The notes: generated by a model from the sequence alone, not told the origin. Shown: positions 31,185-40,098, counted from the first letter of the stretch. The stretch is 64,000 nucleotides of DNA from Streptomyces sp. R302 (GCF_012927245.1 NZ_JABBGE010000003.1:675026-739025); one strand, 5' to 3'. Numbers and translations are program-made.

Positions 31185-32462
31185 ATGGACGTCATCTCCG
31201 TCATCCGCACCAAGCGGGACAAGGGCGAGCTGAGCCCCGAGCAGATCGACTGGGTCATCGACGCCTACACCCGGGGCGCGGTCGCCGACGAGCAGATGTC
31301 CGCCCTGGCGATGGCCATCCTGCTCAACGGCATGAACCGCGACGAGATCGCCCGCTGGACGGCGGCCATGATCGCCTCCGGCGAGCGCATGAACTTCGAC
31401 GCGCTCTCCCGCCCGACCGCCGACAAGCACTCCACCGGCGGCGTCGGCGACAAGATCACCCTCCCGCTCGCCCCGCTCGTCGCCGCCTGCGGCGCGGCCG
31501 TCCCGCAGCTCTCCGGCCGCGGCCTCGGCCACACCGGCGGCACCCTCGACAAGCTGGAGTCCATCCCCGGCTGGCGCGCCCTGCTCTCCAACGAGGAGAT
31601 GCTGCACGTCCTCGACACCACCGGCGCGGTCATCTGCGCGGCGGGCGACGGCCTGGCCCCCGCGGACAAGAAGCTGTACGCGCTCCGCGACGTGACCGGC
31701 ACGGTCGAGGCGATCCCGCTCATCGCCAGCTCCATCATGTCGAAGAAGATCGCCGAGGGCACCGGCTCCCTCGTCCTCGACGTCAAGGTCGGCACCGGCG
31801 CCTTCATGAAGACCATCGAGGACGCCCGCGAGCTGGCCTCCACCATGGTCGCGCTCGGCACCGACAGCGGCGTGAAGACGGTCGCGCTCCTCACCGACAT
31901 GTCGACCCCGCTCGGCCTGACGGCCGGCAACGCCCTGGAGGTCCGCGAGTCCGTCGAGGTCCTCGCCGGCGGCGGCCCGAAGGACGTCGTCGACCTGACG
32001 GTCGCCCTCGCCGCCGAGATGCTCGCCGCGGCCGGCATCAAGGACGCCGACCCGGCGAAGGCCCTCAAGGACGGCTCCGCGATGGACCACTGGCGCCGGA
32101 TGATCGCGGCGCAGGGCGGCGACCCGGACGCGGCCCTCCCGGTCGCCCGCGAGCAGCACGTCGTCACGGCCCCCGCCTCCGGCGTCCTGACCCGCCTCGA
32201 CGCGTACGACATCGGCATCGCCGCCTGGCGCCTCGGCGCCGGCCGCGCCCGCAAGGAGGACCCGGTGCAGGCGGGCGCGGGCGTCGAACTCCACGCCAAG
32301 CCCGGCGACACGGTCACCGCCGGCCAGCCGCTCCTCACCCTCCACACGGACACGCCGGAGAAGTTCGACTACGCCCTGAAGTCCCTGGACGCCGCCTGGG
32401 ACATCGCCCCCGAGGGCACGGACTTCCAGCCGACCCCGATCGTCCTGGACCGCATCGCCTAA
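31185..32462 (+). CDS. deoA: Thymidine phosphorylase
   Basis: This 425-residue enzyme is of typical length. The phosphate-binding KHSTGGVGDK motif (about residues 80-90) is intact, with LSGRGLGHTGGTLDKLE and SKKIAEGTGSLVLDVKVG further on; the last of these groups the catalytic Lys/Asp region. It phosphorolyses thymidine and deoxyuridine to the base and deoxyribose-1-phosphate, feeding deoC through phosphopentomutase. The ATG 31185 has a GAAAGAGG ribosome site that partly overlaps the operator, which may couple repressor and ribosome access. Confidence 0.95.
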   Translation: MDVISVIRTKRDKGELSPEQIDWVIDAYTRGAVADEQMSALAMAILLNGMNRDEIARWTAAMIASGERMNFDALSRPTADKHSTGGVGDKITLPLAPLVAACGAAVPQLSGRGLGHTGGTLDKLESIPGWRALLSNEEMLHVLDTTGAVICAAGDGLAPADKKLYALRDVTGTVEAIPLIASSIMSKKIAEGTGSLVLDVKVGTGAFMKTIEDARELASTMVALGTDSGVKTVALLTDMSTPLGLTAGNALEVRESVEVLAGGGPKDVVDLTVALAAEMLAAAGIKDADPAKALKDGSAMDHWRRMIAAQGGDPDAALPVAREQHVVTAPASGVLTRLDAYDIGIAAWRLGAGRARKEDPVQAGAGVELHAKPGDTVTAGQPLLTLHTDTPEKFDYALKSLDAAWDIAPEGTDFQPTPIVLDRIA

Positions 32463-32496
32463 AGCCTGCGCGGCATGTGCCAGTGGCCCTTTCGGG

Positions 32497-32532
32497 CGAA
32501 CGGGACCGGTGGACCTGCGCCGGTCCCGTTCG
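32497..32532 (+). terminator. Terminator after deoA
   Basis: A perfect 13-bp stem (32497-32509 with 32520-32532), 10-base loop, lies 34 bases after the stop. Confidence 0.85.
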
Positions 32533-32573
32533 GCATGCTGGGACCGGTGGCACGACCGATGAAGGAGACCGCC

Positions 32574-33161
32574 ATGAGTGCACTCCCCGCCGATCCCGCT
32601 CCGGGCCCACACTGGGACGAACTTGTCCGCTTCTGGGAGGAGTCGGACTGGCCTGAGGGCAGCAAGGTGGAGATCATCGATGGGATCATTGTTGTGACAC
32701 CACCGCCTGCCGCAGCCCATAACCGCATCGTCGAGAAGGTTCATCGCAGGCTGTACACCGTGGTTCCCGACGACTGGGGGGTCTACGAGACGCAAGGGGT
32801 CGCCCACCCCTCGCGGGGGCGCCTGTACGTCCCGGACCTCCTCGTCATCCCGGAACGGATCATGGACGAGCTGGAAGGCGGTGAATCCGCACCGCTCACT
32901 GCTGCTGAGCTGGTCGTCGAGGTCACGTCGCTGTCCAACGCCAGCTATGACCGGCTCAACAAGGCGGCTGCCTACGCGGAAGCGAAGGTGCCGCTCTACC
33001 TCCTCATCGACCGTTTTGGGCCTGCGGGCCCCACGGTCACGCTCTACGGGGAGCCGAGTGACGTCTACAAGGAGCTCCAGAAGGTGAGGTTCGGCGAGGA
33101 GATCCACCTCCCCGCCCCCTTCGACCTCATGCTCGACACCAGCGTCTTCCCCATCGGCTAG
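32574..33161 (+). CDS. Uma2-family (DUF820) putative endonuclease
   Basis: This is a 195-residue protein of the PD-(D/E)xK superfamily, very abundant in Streptomyces. The core is visible as VEIIDGIIVVTPPP, then YVPDLLVIPE (the Asp) and AELVVEVTSLS (Glu-x-Thr in place of E-x-K), followed by KAAAYAEAKVPLYLLID. Start ATG 32574 has AAGGAG. Base composition is slightly lower in GC than its neighbours. The function of this family in vivo is not settled. Its TAG stop lies inside the CTAG shared with the convergent HAD gene. Confidence 0.85.
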   Translation: MSALPADPAPGPHWDELVRFWEESDWPEGSKVEIIDGIIVVTPPPAAAHNRIVEKVHRRLYTVVPDDWGVYETQGVAHPSRGRLYVPDLLVIPERIMDELEGGESAPLTAAELVVEVTSLSNASYDRLNKAAAYAEAKVPLYLLIDRFGPAGPTVTLYGEPSDVYKELQKVRFGEEIHLPAPFDLMLDTSVFPIG

Positions 33162-33811
33162 TTGACCCCCAGCAACCCCGCCAGCTCCCGCATGTCCTCG
33201 AAGACCACCGTTCCCGCCCCCTCCAGACGGTGGGCCGGAGTCAGACCCCCCGTGTAGCCGTACGCCCGCATCCCCGCCGCCCGCGCCGCGCGGACGCCGT
33301 ACGGGCTGTCCTCCACCACCGCGCACCGCTCCGGCGGGACGCCCATCGAGGCCGCGGCGTGCAGGAAGAGGTCCGGGGCCGGCTTGCCCCGGGCGACGTC
33401 GCGGGCGCTGAAGACGCGGCCTTCGAAGCGGTCGAGCAGCCCGGTGCGCGTCAGGTTGCGGCGGATCTCGGCGTGGCTGCCGTTGGAGGCGAGGCAGTAC
33501 GGCACCGCCAGCGCGTCCAGGACCTCCGTGACCCCCTCCACCGCCGTCAGCTCGGCGTCCAGCACCGTCTCGTAGCGGACCCGGTACGGCTCCTGCCAGC
33601 CCGGCTCCAGCGGGCGGCCCCGGCGCTCCTCCACGAGGGCCGTCCAGATCTCGTGCGGGGATCCCACGAAGTGCTCCACCACCTCCGCCTCGGTGAACTC
33701 GGCGCCCAGCTCCGCGAAGACCTCCCGGTCCACCCGGCAGTAGAGCCGCTCGCTGTCGACCAGAACGCCGTCACAGTCGAAGATCACCAGTTCGACGGGG
33801 TGAGAAGTCAT
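33158..33811 (-). CDS. HAD-family sugar phosphatase / beta-phosphoglucomutase-like
   Basis: This is a 217-residue protein. Motif I FDCDGVLVDSE holds the nucleophile Asp and acid/base Asp; motif II is ASNGS, motif III is RGKPAPDLF, and VVEDSPYGVRAARAAGM is the last metal motif. The cap domain is the four-helix type. It would act on a small phosphorylated sugar. The ATG 33811 lies seven bases after TAGGCT (leaderless). It is divergent from the STAS gene (starts 18 bases apart) and convergent with Uma2 through a shared CTAG at the stops. Confidence 0.9.
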   Translation of the reverse strand: MTSHPVELVIFDCDGVLVDSERLYCRVDREVFAELGAEFTEAEVVEHFVGSPHEIWTALVEERRGRPLEPGWQEPYRVRYETVLDAELTAVEGVTEVLDALAVPYCLASNGSHAEIRRNLTRTGLLDRFEGRVFSARDVARGKPAPDLFLHAAASMGVPPERCAVVEDSPYGVRAARAAGMRAYGYTGGLTPAHRLEGAGTVVFEDMRELAGLLGVN

Positions 33812-33829
33812 GATCGCGAGCCTAGCGCG

Positions 33830-34129
33830 ATGAGTTCCGCCCGTCCCGACGGTCACCCCCACGTGGACACCAGTCAGCCCCTCGTCATGAGCCTCCCCGC
33901 CCGCCCCACCCGCGAGGAGGTCGCCCGGCTCTGCGCCGAGCTGGCCGCCGCGCCGCCGGGGGAGGCGCGGTGCCTGGTCGACGCCGGGGCGCACGGCCTC
34001 GCGGCCGTCGACGCCCTGGCCCGGCTCGCGCTCACCGCCCGCCGCCACGGCCACCGGCTGACCTTCCAGGGAGCAGGGCCCGAGCTCACGGCCCTGCTCC
34101 GCCTCACCGGCCTCGACGAGGTCCTGTGA
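33830..34129 (+). CDS. STAS-domain protein (anti-anti-sigma-like)
   Basis: This is a 99-residue protein with a STAS-like fold: CLVDAGAHGLAAVDALARLALTARRHG followed by LTFQGAGPELTALLRLTGL. The residue just before GAAVD-like helix start, where RsbV/SpoIIAA carries a phosphorylated Ser, is Gly or Ala here, so regulation by phosphorylation is doubtful. It may bind an unknown partner. It lies between the HAD gene and the convergent ECF sigma gene, with only a few bases on each side. Start choice (ATG 33830) is uncertain; an in-frame ATG at 33887 is possible. Confidence 0.65.
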   Translation: MSSARPDGHPHVDTSQPLVMSLPARPTREEVARLCAELAAAPPGEARCLVDAGAHGLAAVDALARLALTARRHGHRLTFQGAGPELTALLRLTGLDEVL

Positions 34130-34133
34130 AGGA

Positions 34134-35105
34134 CTACGCCTCCAGCCGCTCCGGCAGGTCGAAGAGCGGGAACCAGCGCGGGGTGTCCAGGAAGAAGTCC
34201 ATCCCGGCCACCTTGCCGTCCCGCAGCTCCAGGACGATCAGCGCCCACGGGCTGTAACCGCCCTCCGGGTCCGGGTGGTAGTGCGCGAAGGCCGGCGAGC
34301 CGTTGGCGACCGTCGGCACCAGCTTCGAGCCGCGGCACACGTCGCCGACGCCCAGCATCCAGCCCACGATGTCGTCGTGACCCCGGAGCCAGAGGTCGAA
34401 CGGCGGCATGGTCATGGTCGCGTCCTCGTGGAGGAGCGCGGTCAGGGCCTTCATGTCGTAGCCCTCGAACGCCGCCACGTACCGCTCCAGGAGCGCCTGC
34501 TGCTCCTCGTCGAGCGGGTTCGCCGCGTCGGACTCGGCGGGGGCCTGCTCGGCGATGGTCGCCCGGGCCCGCTGGAGCGCGCTGTTCACCGAGGCGACCG
34601 AGGTGTCGAGCAGTTCGGCGACCTCGGCCGCCTTCCACGCGAGAACCTCGCGCAGGATCAGCACGGCCCGCTGCTTCGGCGCCAGGTGCTGGAGCGCGGC
34701 GACGAACGCGAGCCGCACGGTCTCCCGGTGCAGCGCCGCCTCCGCCGGGTCGCCGGCGGTGGGCAGCACCCGCCCGTCCGGGACCGGCTCCAGCCAGGTG
34801 ATCTCCGGCTGCTTCACGAGCTGCGCCTGCGCCACCGGCGTCGGCCCGGACAGGTCCATGGGCCGCGCCCGCTTGTTCCCCGCGTTGAGCGCGTCGAGGC
34901 AGACGTTGGTGGCGATCCGGTAGAGCCAGGACCGCAGCGACGACCGCCCCTCGAAGGAGTCGAGCGCCTTCCAGGCCCGCACCATCGTGTCCTGCACCGC
35001 GTCCTCCGCCTCGAAGGAGGACCCCAGCATCCGGTAGCAGTAACCGGTCAGCTCGCGCCGGTACTTGTCGAGTTCCTCGGTCGTCACCACGGCGGTCTCA
35101 CCCAT
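34134..35105 (-). CDS. ECF sigma factor with SnoaL-like C-terminal domain
   Basis: This is a 323-residue protein. Region 2 is visible as [25 protein letters not shown] and [17 protein letters not shown]. Region 4 is [20 protein letters not shown] followed by [21 protein letters not shown]. From about residue 190 a SnoaL-like fold begins ([29 protein letters not shown]), ending FDLPERLEA. Sigma factors of this SigG/TIGR02960-like group have no separate anti-sigma factor; the SnoaL domain controls them in cis. ATG 35105 is favoured by GGGGA upstream; a GTG at 35120 adds five residues. Confidence 0.92.
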   Translation of the reverse strand: MGETAVVTTEELDKYRRELTGYCYRMLGSSFEAEDAVQDTMVRAWKALDSFEGRSSLRSWLYRIATNVCLDALNAGNKRARPMDLSGPTPVAQAQLVKQPEITWLEPVPDGRVLPTAGDPAEAALHRETVRLAFVAALQHLAPKQRAVLILREVLAWKAAEVAELLDTSVASVNSALQRARATIAEQAPAESDAANPLDEEQQALLERYVAAFEGYDMKALTALLHEDATMTMPPFDLWLRGHDDIVGWMLGVGDVCRGSKLVPTVANGSPAFAHYHPDPEGGYSPWALIVLELRDGKVAGMDFFLDTPRWFPLFDLPERLEA

Positions 35106-35185
35106 CGCGTCCCCACTCACCCCTCACCGGCGCCGGCGTTCGGCACCGGTGAGAGCGAAGCTACCGCAGCGCGCCGACAGCCGGG

Positions 35186-35893
35186 TCACGTTCCCGGCTT
35201 GCGGCCGTACACGTAGACGTCGTCGCCGTTGCGCAGGAGGTTCCAGTACGCCTTGGCGTCGGCCGGCCGCATGTTGACGCAGCCGCCGGAACCGGGCGGG
35301 TTCCACATGGACTTGGTCGTCGAGTGGAAGGCCTGGCCGCCGTCGAAGAACTGCGAGTACGGCATGGAGACGTGGTAGATCGTCGACCAGTGGTTGATGT
35401 TCCGCCAGTAGATCTTCTTCGACCCGGTACGGGTCTCGGTGCCGTCCTTGCCGGTGCGCACCGGCACCGGGCCGTACTTGAGGCGGGAGCCGTCCTGGAT
35501 CCAGCTGAGCTGGCGGGTGAGGTCCACGCAGGCGATCCGGCCCTTGTTGGTCGGGCACTTGCCGGCCTTGTTCGGGTTCTTCCCGGCCGCCTTCTGCTGG
35601 ATCATCGTGTTCATCGTGCGCCAGGTGATCGGGCCCGCGTAGCCCACGGTCGGGGTGATGCCGTGCTTGCGCTGGAAGGCCTGGATCGCCTTGCAGTCGG
35701 CGGACGACTGGCGTCCGTCGACGGTGCGGCCGAGGAACTTCTCGACCTGCTTCTGGTACGGCCCCGTCGTCACGTTGCACGACGCGGCCTGGGCCGGCGA
35801 GGCGCCCAGCACGAGGGCGGCCGGCACGAGCAGCGAGGTGAGGCCGGCGGCTATGCCGGCTCTCTTCCCCGCCCGGTACGCGAATCGGTTCAT
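35186..35893 (-). CDS. Secreted L,D-transpeptidase (YkuD) with peptidoglycan-binding domain
   Basis: This is a 235-residue exported enzyme. A signal peptide (about 1-37, ends AAQA-type) precedes a peptidoglycan-binding-1-like domain with AIQAFQRKHGITPTVGYAG. The YkuD domain follows, with catalytic HSTTKSMW...SGGCVNM: His and Cys of the H-x(n)-S-x-G-C signature. It should make 3-3 (L,D) cross-links in the cell wall. ATG 35893 is placed nine bases after GGGGAG; the upstream TTG is too close to that site. An 18-bp palindrome sits at 35968-35985. Confidence 0.93.
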   Translation of the reverse strand: MNRFAYRAGKRAGIAAGLTSLLVPAALVLGASPAQAASCNVTTGPYQKQVEKFLGRTVDGRQSSADCKAIQAFQRKHGITPTVGYAGPITWRTMNTMIQQKAAGKNPNKAGKCPTNKGRIACVDLTRQLSWIQDGSRLKYGPVPVRTGKDGTETRTGSKKIYWRNINHWSTIYHVSMPYSQFFDGGQAFHSTTKSMWNPPGSGGCVNMRPADAKAYWNLLRNGDDVYVYGRKPGT

Positions 35894-35967
35894 GATCGTC
35901 AACTCCCCCTAGAGTCCTGAAATATGGGACGGTCGGGGGAGCGGGCCGGTTGCACCCGGACCGGGCC

Positions 35968-35985
35968 TGTGACCGTACGGTCACA
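35968..35985. promoter_or_regulatory. 18-bp perfect palindrome upstream of the L,D-transpeptidase
   Basis: TGTGACCGTA/TACGGTCACA is symmetrical over 18 bases. It also fits the AfsQ1-type pattern GTnAC-N6-GTnAC (35969-35984). It lies ten bases after the MFS stop and 75 bases before the transpeptidase start, so it may be an operator of the latter. A terminator is less likely because there is no loop. Confidence 0.4.
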
Positions 35986-35994
35986 CGGGCGCGC

Positions 35995-37281
35995 TCAGGC
36001 CGTCACCGGACGGATCCGGCGGGCCTCGACGCGCGCGCTGTGCGAGCCGTACAGGGTGATCGAGACGACGCCGAGCACCGCCACCAGGCCGATGCCGACG
36101 GTCCCGGCCCAGCCGCCCGCGTGGAAGGCGACCGCGCCGAGCGTGCCGCCCGCGCTGGAGCCCAGGTAGTACGCGGACTGGTACAGCGCCGAGGCCTGGG
36201 CGCGGCCCGTCTTCGCGGTCCGGCTCACCGCGGAGGACGCCACCGCGTGGCCCGCGAAGAAGCCGGCCGTGATGAGGACCAGGCCCGCGAGGACCGCCGC
36301 GAGGGAGCCGGAGAGCGAGAGCAGCAGCCCCGCCGTGGTCGTGGAGACCGCCAGGTATAGCGCCCCGCGCCGGCCGAGCCGGCCGACCAGCTTCCCGGCC
36401 GCCGCCGAGGAGACCGTACCCACCAGGTAGACCAGGAAGATCGAGCCGACCACGCCCTGCGGCAGCGAGAACGGCGCCTCCGTGAGCCGGTAGCCGATCA
36501 CCGTGTACACGGCCCCGAAGACCGTCATGAACAGCGCGCCGATCCCGTACAGACGCATCAGCAGCGGGTCCGCCAGGTGCCCCTTCACCGTGGCGGCGAG
36601 CGCCTTCGGGTTCAGCGTGCCCGGGGTGAAGTGGCGGGCCTTCGGCAGCAGCGCACGGAAGGCGAGCGCGCACAGCAGCGAGGTCAGACCGACGGCCGCC
36701 AGACCGGCCCGCCAGCCCCACAGCTGCGCCACCCAGCCGGTGACGATCCGGCCGCTCATGCCGCCGATCGAGTTGCCCGCGACGAAGAGGCCGATGGCGC
36801 CGATCAGTGCCCGGGGCCGTACCTCCTCGGCCAGGTACGCCATCGCCGAGGCCGGCAGTCCGGCCAGCGCCGCGCCCTGCAGCGCCCGCAGCGCGATCAG
36901 CACCTCCAGGCTCGGCGCGAACGGCACCAGGAGCGCCACGCCGACCGCGACCGTCAGGGAGGCGGTCATCATCGTGCGCCGGCCGAAGCGCTCCGACAGC
37001 GCGCTGAGCGGCAGCACGCACAGGGCGAGCGCGCCGGTCGCGGCGGAGACGGTCCAGGAGGCGGCCGAGGCGCTCGCGCCGAACTCGGCGGAGATCGCCG
37101 GGAGGAGGGCCTGGGTGGAGTAGAGGAGCGCGAAGGCGGCGAGTCCGGCGGCGAAGAGCGCGAGGCTCATCCGGCGGTGGTCGGAGGTGCCGGGGGCGAG
37201 GCGGGTGTCGGCTGCGGTGTCGGCTGCGGTGTCGGCGGACGCGGGGGTGGCGGCGTCCGCCTTGGTACTGGCGGAAGGCAT
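35995..37281 (-). CDS. MFS transporter (YnfM-like)
   Basis: This is a 428-residue, 12-span major facilitator. A 35-residue Ala/Thr/Asp-rich cytosolic leader precedes span 1. Between spans 2 and 3 the motif LSERFGRRTMM is present, and SGRIVTGWVAQLWGWRAGL and GRLGRRGALY mark the second half. It resembles YnfM/arabinose-type efflux pumps for small molecules. ATG 37281 is six bases after TAAGTT. It is divergent from a LysR gene, which is its likely regulator. Confidence 0.9.
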   Translation of the reverse strand: MPSASTKADAATPASADTAADTAADTRLAPGTSDHRRMSLALFAAGLAAFALLYSTQALLPAISAEFGASASAASWTVSAATGALALCVLPLSALSERFGRRTMMTASLTVAVGVALLVPFAPSLEVLIALRALQGAALAGLPASAMAYLAEEVRPRALIGAIGLFVAGNSIGGMSGRIVTGWVAQLWGWRAGLAAVGLTSLLCALAFRALLPKARHFTPGTLNPKALAATVKGHLADPLLMRLYGIGALFMTVFGAVYTVIGYRLTEAPFSLPQGVVGSIFLVYLVGTVSSAAAGKLVGRLGRRGALYLAVSTTTAGLLLSLSGSLAAVLAGLVLITAGFFAGHAVASSAVSRTAKTGRAQASALYQSAYYLGSSAGGTLGAVAFHAGGWAGTVGIGLVAVLGVVSITLYGSHSARVEARRIRPVTA

Positions 37282-37306
37282 GCCTCGAACTTAGGACGCT
37301 CCGTTT

Positions 37307-37336
37307 CATGCGTCCAATGCATGGATCTGCTGTAAT
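37307..37336. promoter_or_regulatory. LysR-type operator and promoter between MFS and LysR genes
   Basis: A dyad CATGC-N7-GCATG (37307-37323) lies between the two divergent starts and has the size of a LysR recognition half-pair. A TGTAAT -10 (37331-37336) ends seven bases before the regulator GTG at 37344. Confidence 0.5.
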
Positions 37337-37343
37337 CGTTCCC

Positions 37344-38333
37344 GTGGCGCATGAGCACAGGTCACAGCCGTGGCTGTCACCGAACAGTTACGAAGAAGAC
37401 ATGGGGCCGGTACTGGCTCCGCGGCTCGCGTACTTCGCCGCGGTCGCCCGGCACGAGCACGTGACCCGGGCGGCGGCCGAGCTGAGCGTGCCCCAGTCGA
37501 CGCTGTCGCGGGCGATGGTCAGGCTCGAAGCGGACCTGGGCGTCGCGCTGTTCGCCCGGCGCGGCCGGACCGTGGCGCTCACCCCGGCCGGCCGCCGCTT
37601 CCTCACCGCCGCCGAGCGGGCCCTCGCCGAGGTCGAGCGGGCCGCCGACACCGTACGGGCCGACGCCGACCCCACCGCGGGCCGGGTCGCCTTCGGCTTC
37701 CTGCACACCATGGGCTCGGAGACCGTCCCGGCGCTGATCCGGGCCTTCCGGGTGGATCATCCCCGGGTCCGCTTCACCCTCGTCCAGAACTACGGCGAGG
37801 CGATGATCGAACGCCTCCGAGCCGGCGAACTGGACCTCTGCCTCACCTCCCCGGTGCCGGACGCCCCCGACCTGGTCGGCCGCCGGCTCGACGAGCAGCG
37901 GCTGCGGCTCGTCGTCCCCGACGACCACCGCCTCGCCGGCCGCCGCCGCATCCGGCTCGCCGAGGCCGCCGAGGAGACCTTCGTGACCCTCGAACCCGGT
38001 TACGGGCTCCGCCGCATCACCGACGACCTGTGCGCGGAGGCCGGGTTCACGCCCCGGGTCGCCTTCGAGGGCGAGGAGGCCGAGACCCTGCGCGGCCTGG
38101 TGGCGGCCGGCCTCGGCGTGGCGCTCCTGCCGCCCCCGGCCGTGGCCCGCCCCGGCGTCGTCGAACTCACCGTGACCGCACCGCGCGCGGTCCGCGAGAT
38201 CGGCGTGGCCTGGCTGGACGGCCACCCGGACACACCCCCGGTGGCCGCCTTCAAGAAGTTCCTCCTCGGCCGCCGCGGCCACCTCCTCCCGAAGGGATCC
38301 CAGCCGCCGCCGGAGGACTCAGGACCGGCGTGA
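37344..38333 (+). CDS. LysR-family regulator
   Basis: This is a 329-residue protein. The N-terminal winged helix reads AAVARHEHVTRAAAELSVPQSTLSRAM, then LEADLGVALFARRGRTVALTPAG. The inducer-binding domain follows from about residue 105, with FGFLHTMGSETVPALIRAF. I chose the leaderless GTG at 37344; an ATG at 37401 starts closer to the HTH. It ends convergently with the downstream hydrolase gene, overlapping by 15 bases. It most probably controls the divergent MFS gene. Confidence 0.9.
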   Translation: MAHEHRSQPWLSPNSYEEDMGPVLAPRLAYFAAVARHEHVTRAAAELSVPQSTLSRAMVRLEADLGVALFARRGRTVALTPAGRRFLTAAERALAEVERAADTVRADADPTAGRVAFGFLHTMGSETVPALIRAFRVDHPRVRFTLVQNYGEAMIERLRAGELDLCLTSPVPDAPDLVGRRLDEQRLRLVVPDDHRLAGRRRIRLAEAAEETFVTLEPGYGLRRITDDLCAEAGFTPRVAFEGEEAETLRGLVAAGLGVALLPPPAVARPGVVELTVTAPRAVREIGVAWLDGHPDTPPVAAFKKFLLGRRGHLLPKGSQPPPEDSGPA

Positions 38334-39098
38334 ACCGGACCCGAAGCCGGCCGCCAGGGGCATCCGGAGGCCGATCGGCGGCGGGGCCGCCATCGCGTCC
38401 GTCAGGGGCCGGGTGACCGGGCGGGCGAAGAGCGCGCCGAGGACGAAGTCGGCGGCGAGCGCCCGGACCTCGTCGGCGTACTGGCGCAGCCCGTGCCCGT
38501 CCGTGTGCACCTCGAAGCGGCAGGTCTCGCGGTTCGCCTTCTTGGCGCGGACCGCGAAGCGGAAGGACAGCTCGGGATCGGTGCGGGTGTCGTTCGTGCC
38601 GTGCACGATGAGCACCCGCCGCCCCACCAGCTGCCGTACGGGCTCGGGTTCGGCGGCCACGTCGTCCTCCGGCAGCCAGGGCGCGAGCGCCAGGACCGCG
38701 CCGACCGCCGGGTGCCCGGCCGCCCGCAGCGCCGCGCGGGCGCCCATGCCGTGGCCGATCAGGCAGACCGGGACGTCGCCGTAGCGGCGTACCGCCTCGG
38801 CGACCGCCCAGGAGGCGTCCGCCGCGAGCTCCGCGTCGGTGCCGTTCCAGCCCCGCCCCCGGTACCGCACCACCTGCGGGACCAGGCCCTCCGGCCGTCC
38901 CGCGCGGGCGAGTTCACGCCCGAGCGGCAGCACGGCCGCGTGCGAACGGGCCGACGCGCGGCGGCCGGAGACCGGCTCGCCGTCCGGGAGGAGCAGCGCC
39001 ACGCCCCCCACCGCCGCCGCGGACCGCGAAACCCCGACAGGCCGACCGAGCCGGGGTCCCCGGCCGTCGGCAGTCCCCACGAGTGCGTACTGCGCCAT
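38319..39098 (-). CDS. Alpha/beta-hydrolase fold protein lacking the nucleophile Ser
   Basis: This is a 259-residue protein. The fold is clear: VCLIGHGMGARAALRA occupies the nucleophile elbow, LIVHGTNDTRT the Asp loop and VHTDGHGLRQY the His loop. At the nucleophile position of G-x-S-x-G there is Gly (GHGMG), so normal esterase chemistry is impossible. It could be a binding or scaffolding pseudo-enzyme, or use another residue. The ATG is at 39098. It overlaps the LysR gene tail to tail. Confidence 0.8.
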   Translation of the reverse strand: MAQYALVGTADGRGPRLGRPVGVSRSAAAVGGVALLLPDGEPVSGRRASARSHAAVLPLGRELARAGRPEGLVPQVVRYRGRGWNGTDAELAADASWAVAEAVRRYGDVPVCLIGHGMGARAALRAAGHPAVGAVLALAPWLPEDDVAAEPEPVRQLVGRRVLIVHGTNDTRTDPELSFRFAVRAKKANRETCRFEVHTDGHGLRQYADEVRALAADFVLGALFARPVTRPLTDAMAAPPPIGLRMPLAAGFGSGSRRS

Positions 39099-39186
39099 GA
39101 CAGAACAGTCTCAGAAGCGGAGGTGTACGGCAGTCGTACGCGCGGTCTCTGTTACGTATCGCCGTCGGGGCGAACTTCCCTCCGGT

Positions 39187-39993
39187 CTATGCGCGTTCGA
39201 AGCAGTGCACGGCGGAGACGGGGACGAAGCCGCGCCGTTCGTACCAGCGGCTCGGCCAGTCGTCCGCGAGCGCGGTGAGGAAGACGGTGGCGCAGCCCGC
39301 GTCGGCGGCGAGGCGCAGCGCCGAGTCGAGGACCACCCCGGCGTGGCCCTGCCCCAGGTGGGCGGCGGCCGTGACCAGGTCCTCGATCTGGGCGACGCCC
39401 GAGGCCGGGTCCAGGTACAGGTCCGCCCAGGACGCCACCTCGCCCCACTCGTCGTGCGAGGCGAGGAAGCGGACGTCGGGCGCGCCCCGGAGGCGGGCCG
39501 CCCGCCGCTCGACCAGGTCCCGGACCACCTCGTCCCCGGCTTCCGGCAGGAACCGTCGCCAGCTCTCGGCGGCCGGCCCCTTCAGGGCGGGCAGGTCCAC
39601 CTCCCGCGCCCCGCCGAGTTCCGGCACCGGCCCGCCGTACCGCATGAGCAGGACGGTCGCGCGGTCGTACCCGGCCCTGACCAGCGCTTCCGCGCACGCC
39701 TCCGCGTCCGGTCCGTCGAGCACGTACACGGTCCGGTGCGACAGGTGCGCGAGGAGCTCCTCGGCGCGCCCTGGCAGGGCCTCGGGGTCGGTCGGCCCGT
39801 CCACGAGGAGGTGGTTGTTGCCGTGCGACAGGGCGTAGGCGTCGTCGAGCGCGGCGAATCCGCCGGGGAAGTCGACGGTCCGGGCGGCCTGCCGCCGGGT
39901 GAAGGCGGACACGAAGCCGTGGACGCGCCGGAGTTCGGCCGGATCGACGGCGGCGGTCGCGGCGGCCGGGCCGGACGTGGTGCTGCTGCTCAT
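39187..39993 (-). CDS. GNAT-family acetyltransferase
   Basis: This is a 268-residue protein. The acetyl-CoA site is in the C-terminal domain: DLVTAAAHLGQGHAGVVLDSAL (Q-x-x-x-G-x-A type loop and helix) and AGCATVFLTALADDWPSRWYERRGF, ending FVPVSAVHCFERA. The N-terminal 130 residues form a second, degenerate GNAT fold (ALSHGNNHLLVDGP), as in two-domain GNAT proteins. ATG 39993 follows TACGCT by six bases. The substrate is unknown. Confidence 0.85.
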   Translation of the reverse strand: MSSSTTSGPAAATAAVDPAELRRVHGFVSAFTRRQAARTVDFPGGFAALDDAYALSHGNNHLLVDGPTDPEALPGRAEELLAHLSHRTVYVLDGPDAEACAEALVRAGYDRATVLLMRYGGPVPELGGAREVDLPALKGPAAESWRRFLPEAGDEVVRDLVERRAARLRGAPDVRFLASHDEWGEVASWADLYLDPASGVAQIEDLVTAAAHLGQGHAGVVLDSALRLAADAGCATVFLTALADDWPSRWYERRGFVPVSAVHCFERA

Positions 39994-40069
39994 GCGGTCA
40001 GCGTAGGCAGCCGGGGGCCGGCCGCGCACGCGAGAAAGCCGGGTCATCTCCGGCGCCGACAGGGCGCGT

Positions 40070-40092
40070 TCTACGCGCGTAGGGGCTAGAGT
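40070..40092 (+). promoter_or_regulatory. Nucleoside-box at the add promoter
   Basis: TCTACGCGCGTAGG (40070-40083) matches 13 of 14 positions of the shared palindrome. It is followed three bases later by a TAGAGT -10 (40087-40092), which ends six bases before the leaderless ATG of add. A bound protein would sit between the -35 and -10. Confidence 0.75.
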
Positions 40093-40098
40093 GCGGCA

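Noticed and set aside
30318..33326. A 1002-residue open frame on the minus strand
   Set aside because: It is antisense to the permease, cdd, deoA and Uma2 genes, all of which have strong motifs on the plus strand.
35968..35985. Palindrome as a CRP-like site
   Set aside because: TGTGA and TCACA are separated by eight bases, not six, so it does not fit CRP-type consensus.
39186..39199. TCTATGCGCGTTCG, resembling the nucleoside-box
   Set aside because: It lies in the last codons and stop of the GNAT gene, matches only 10 of 14 positions and has no promoter nearby.
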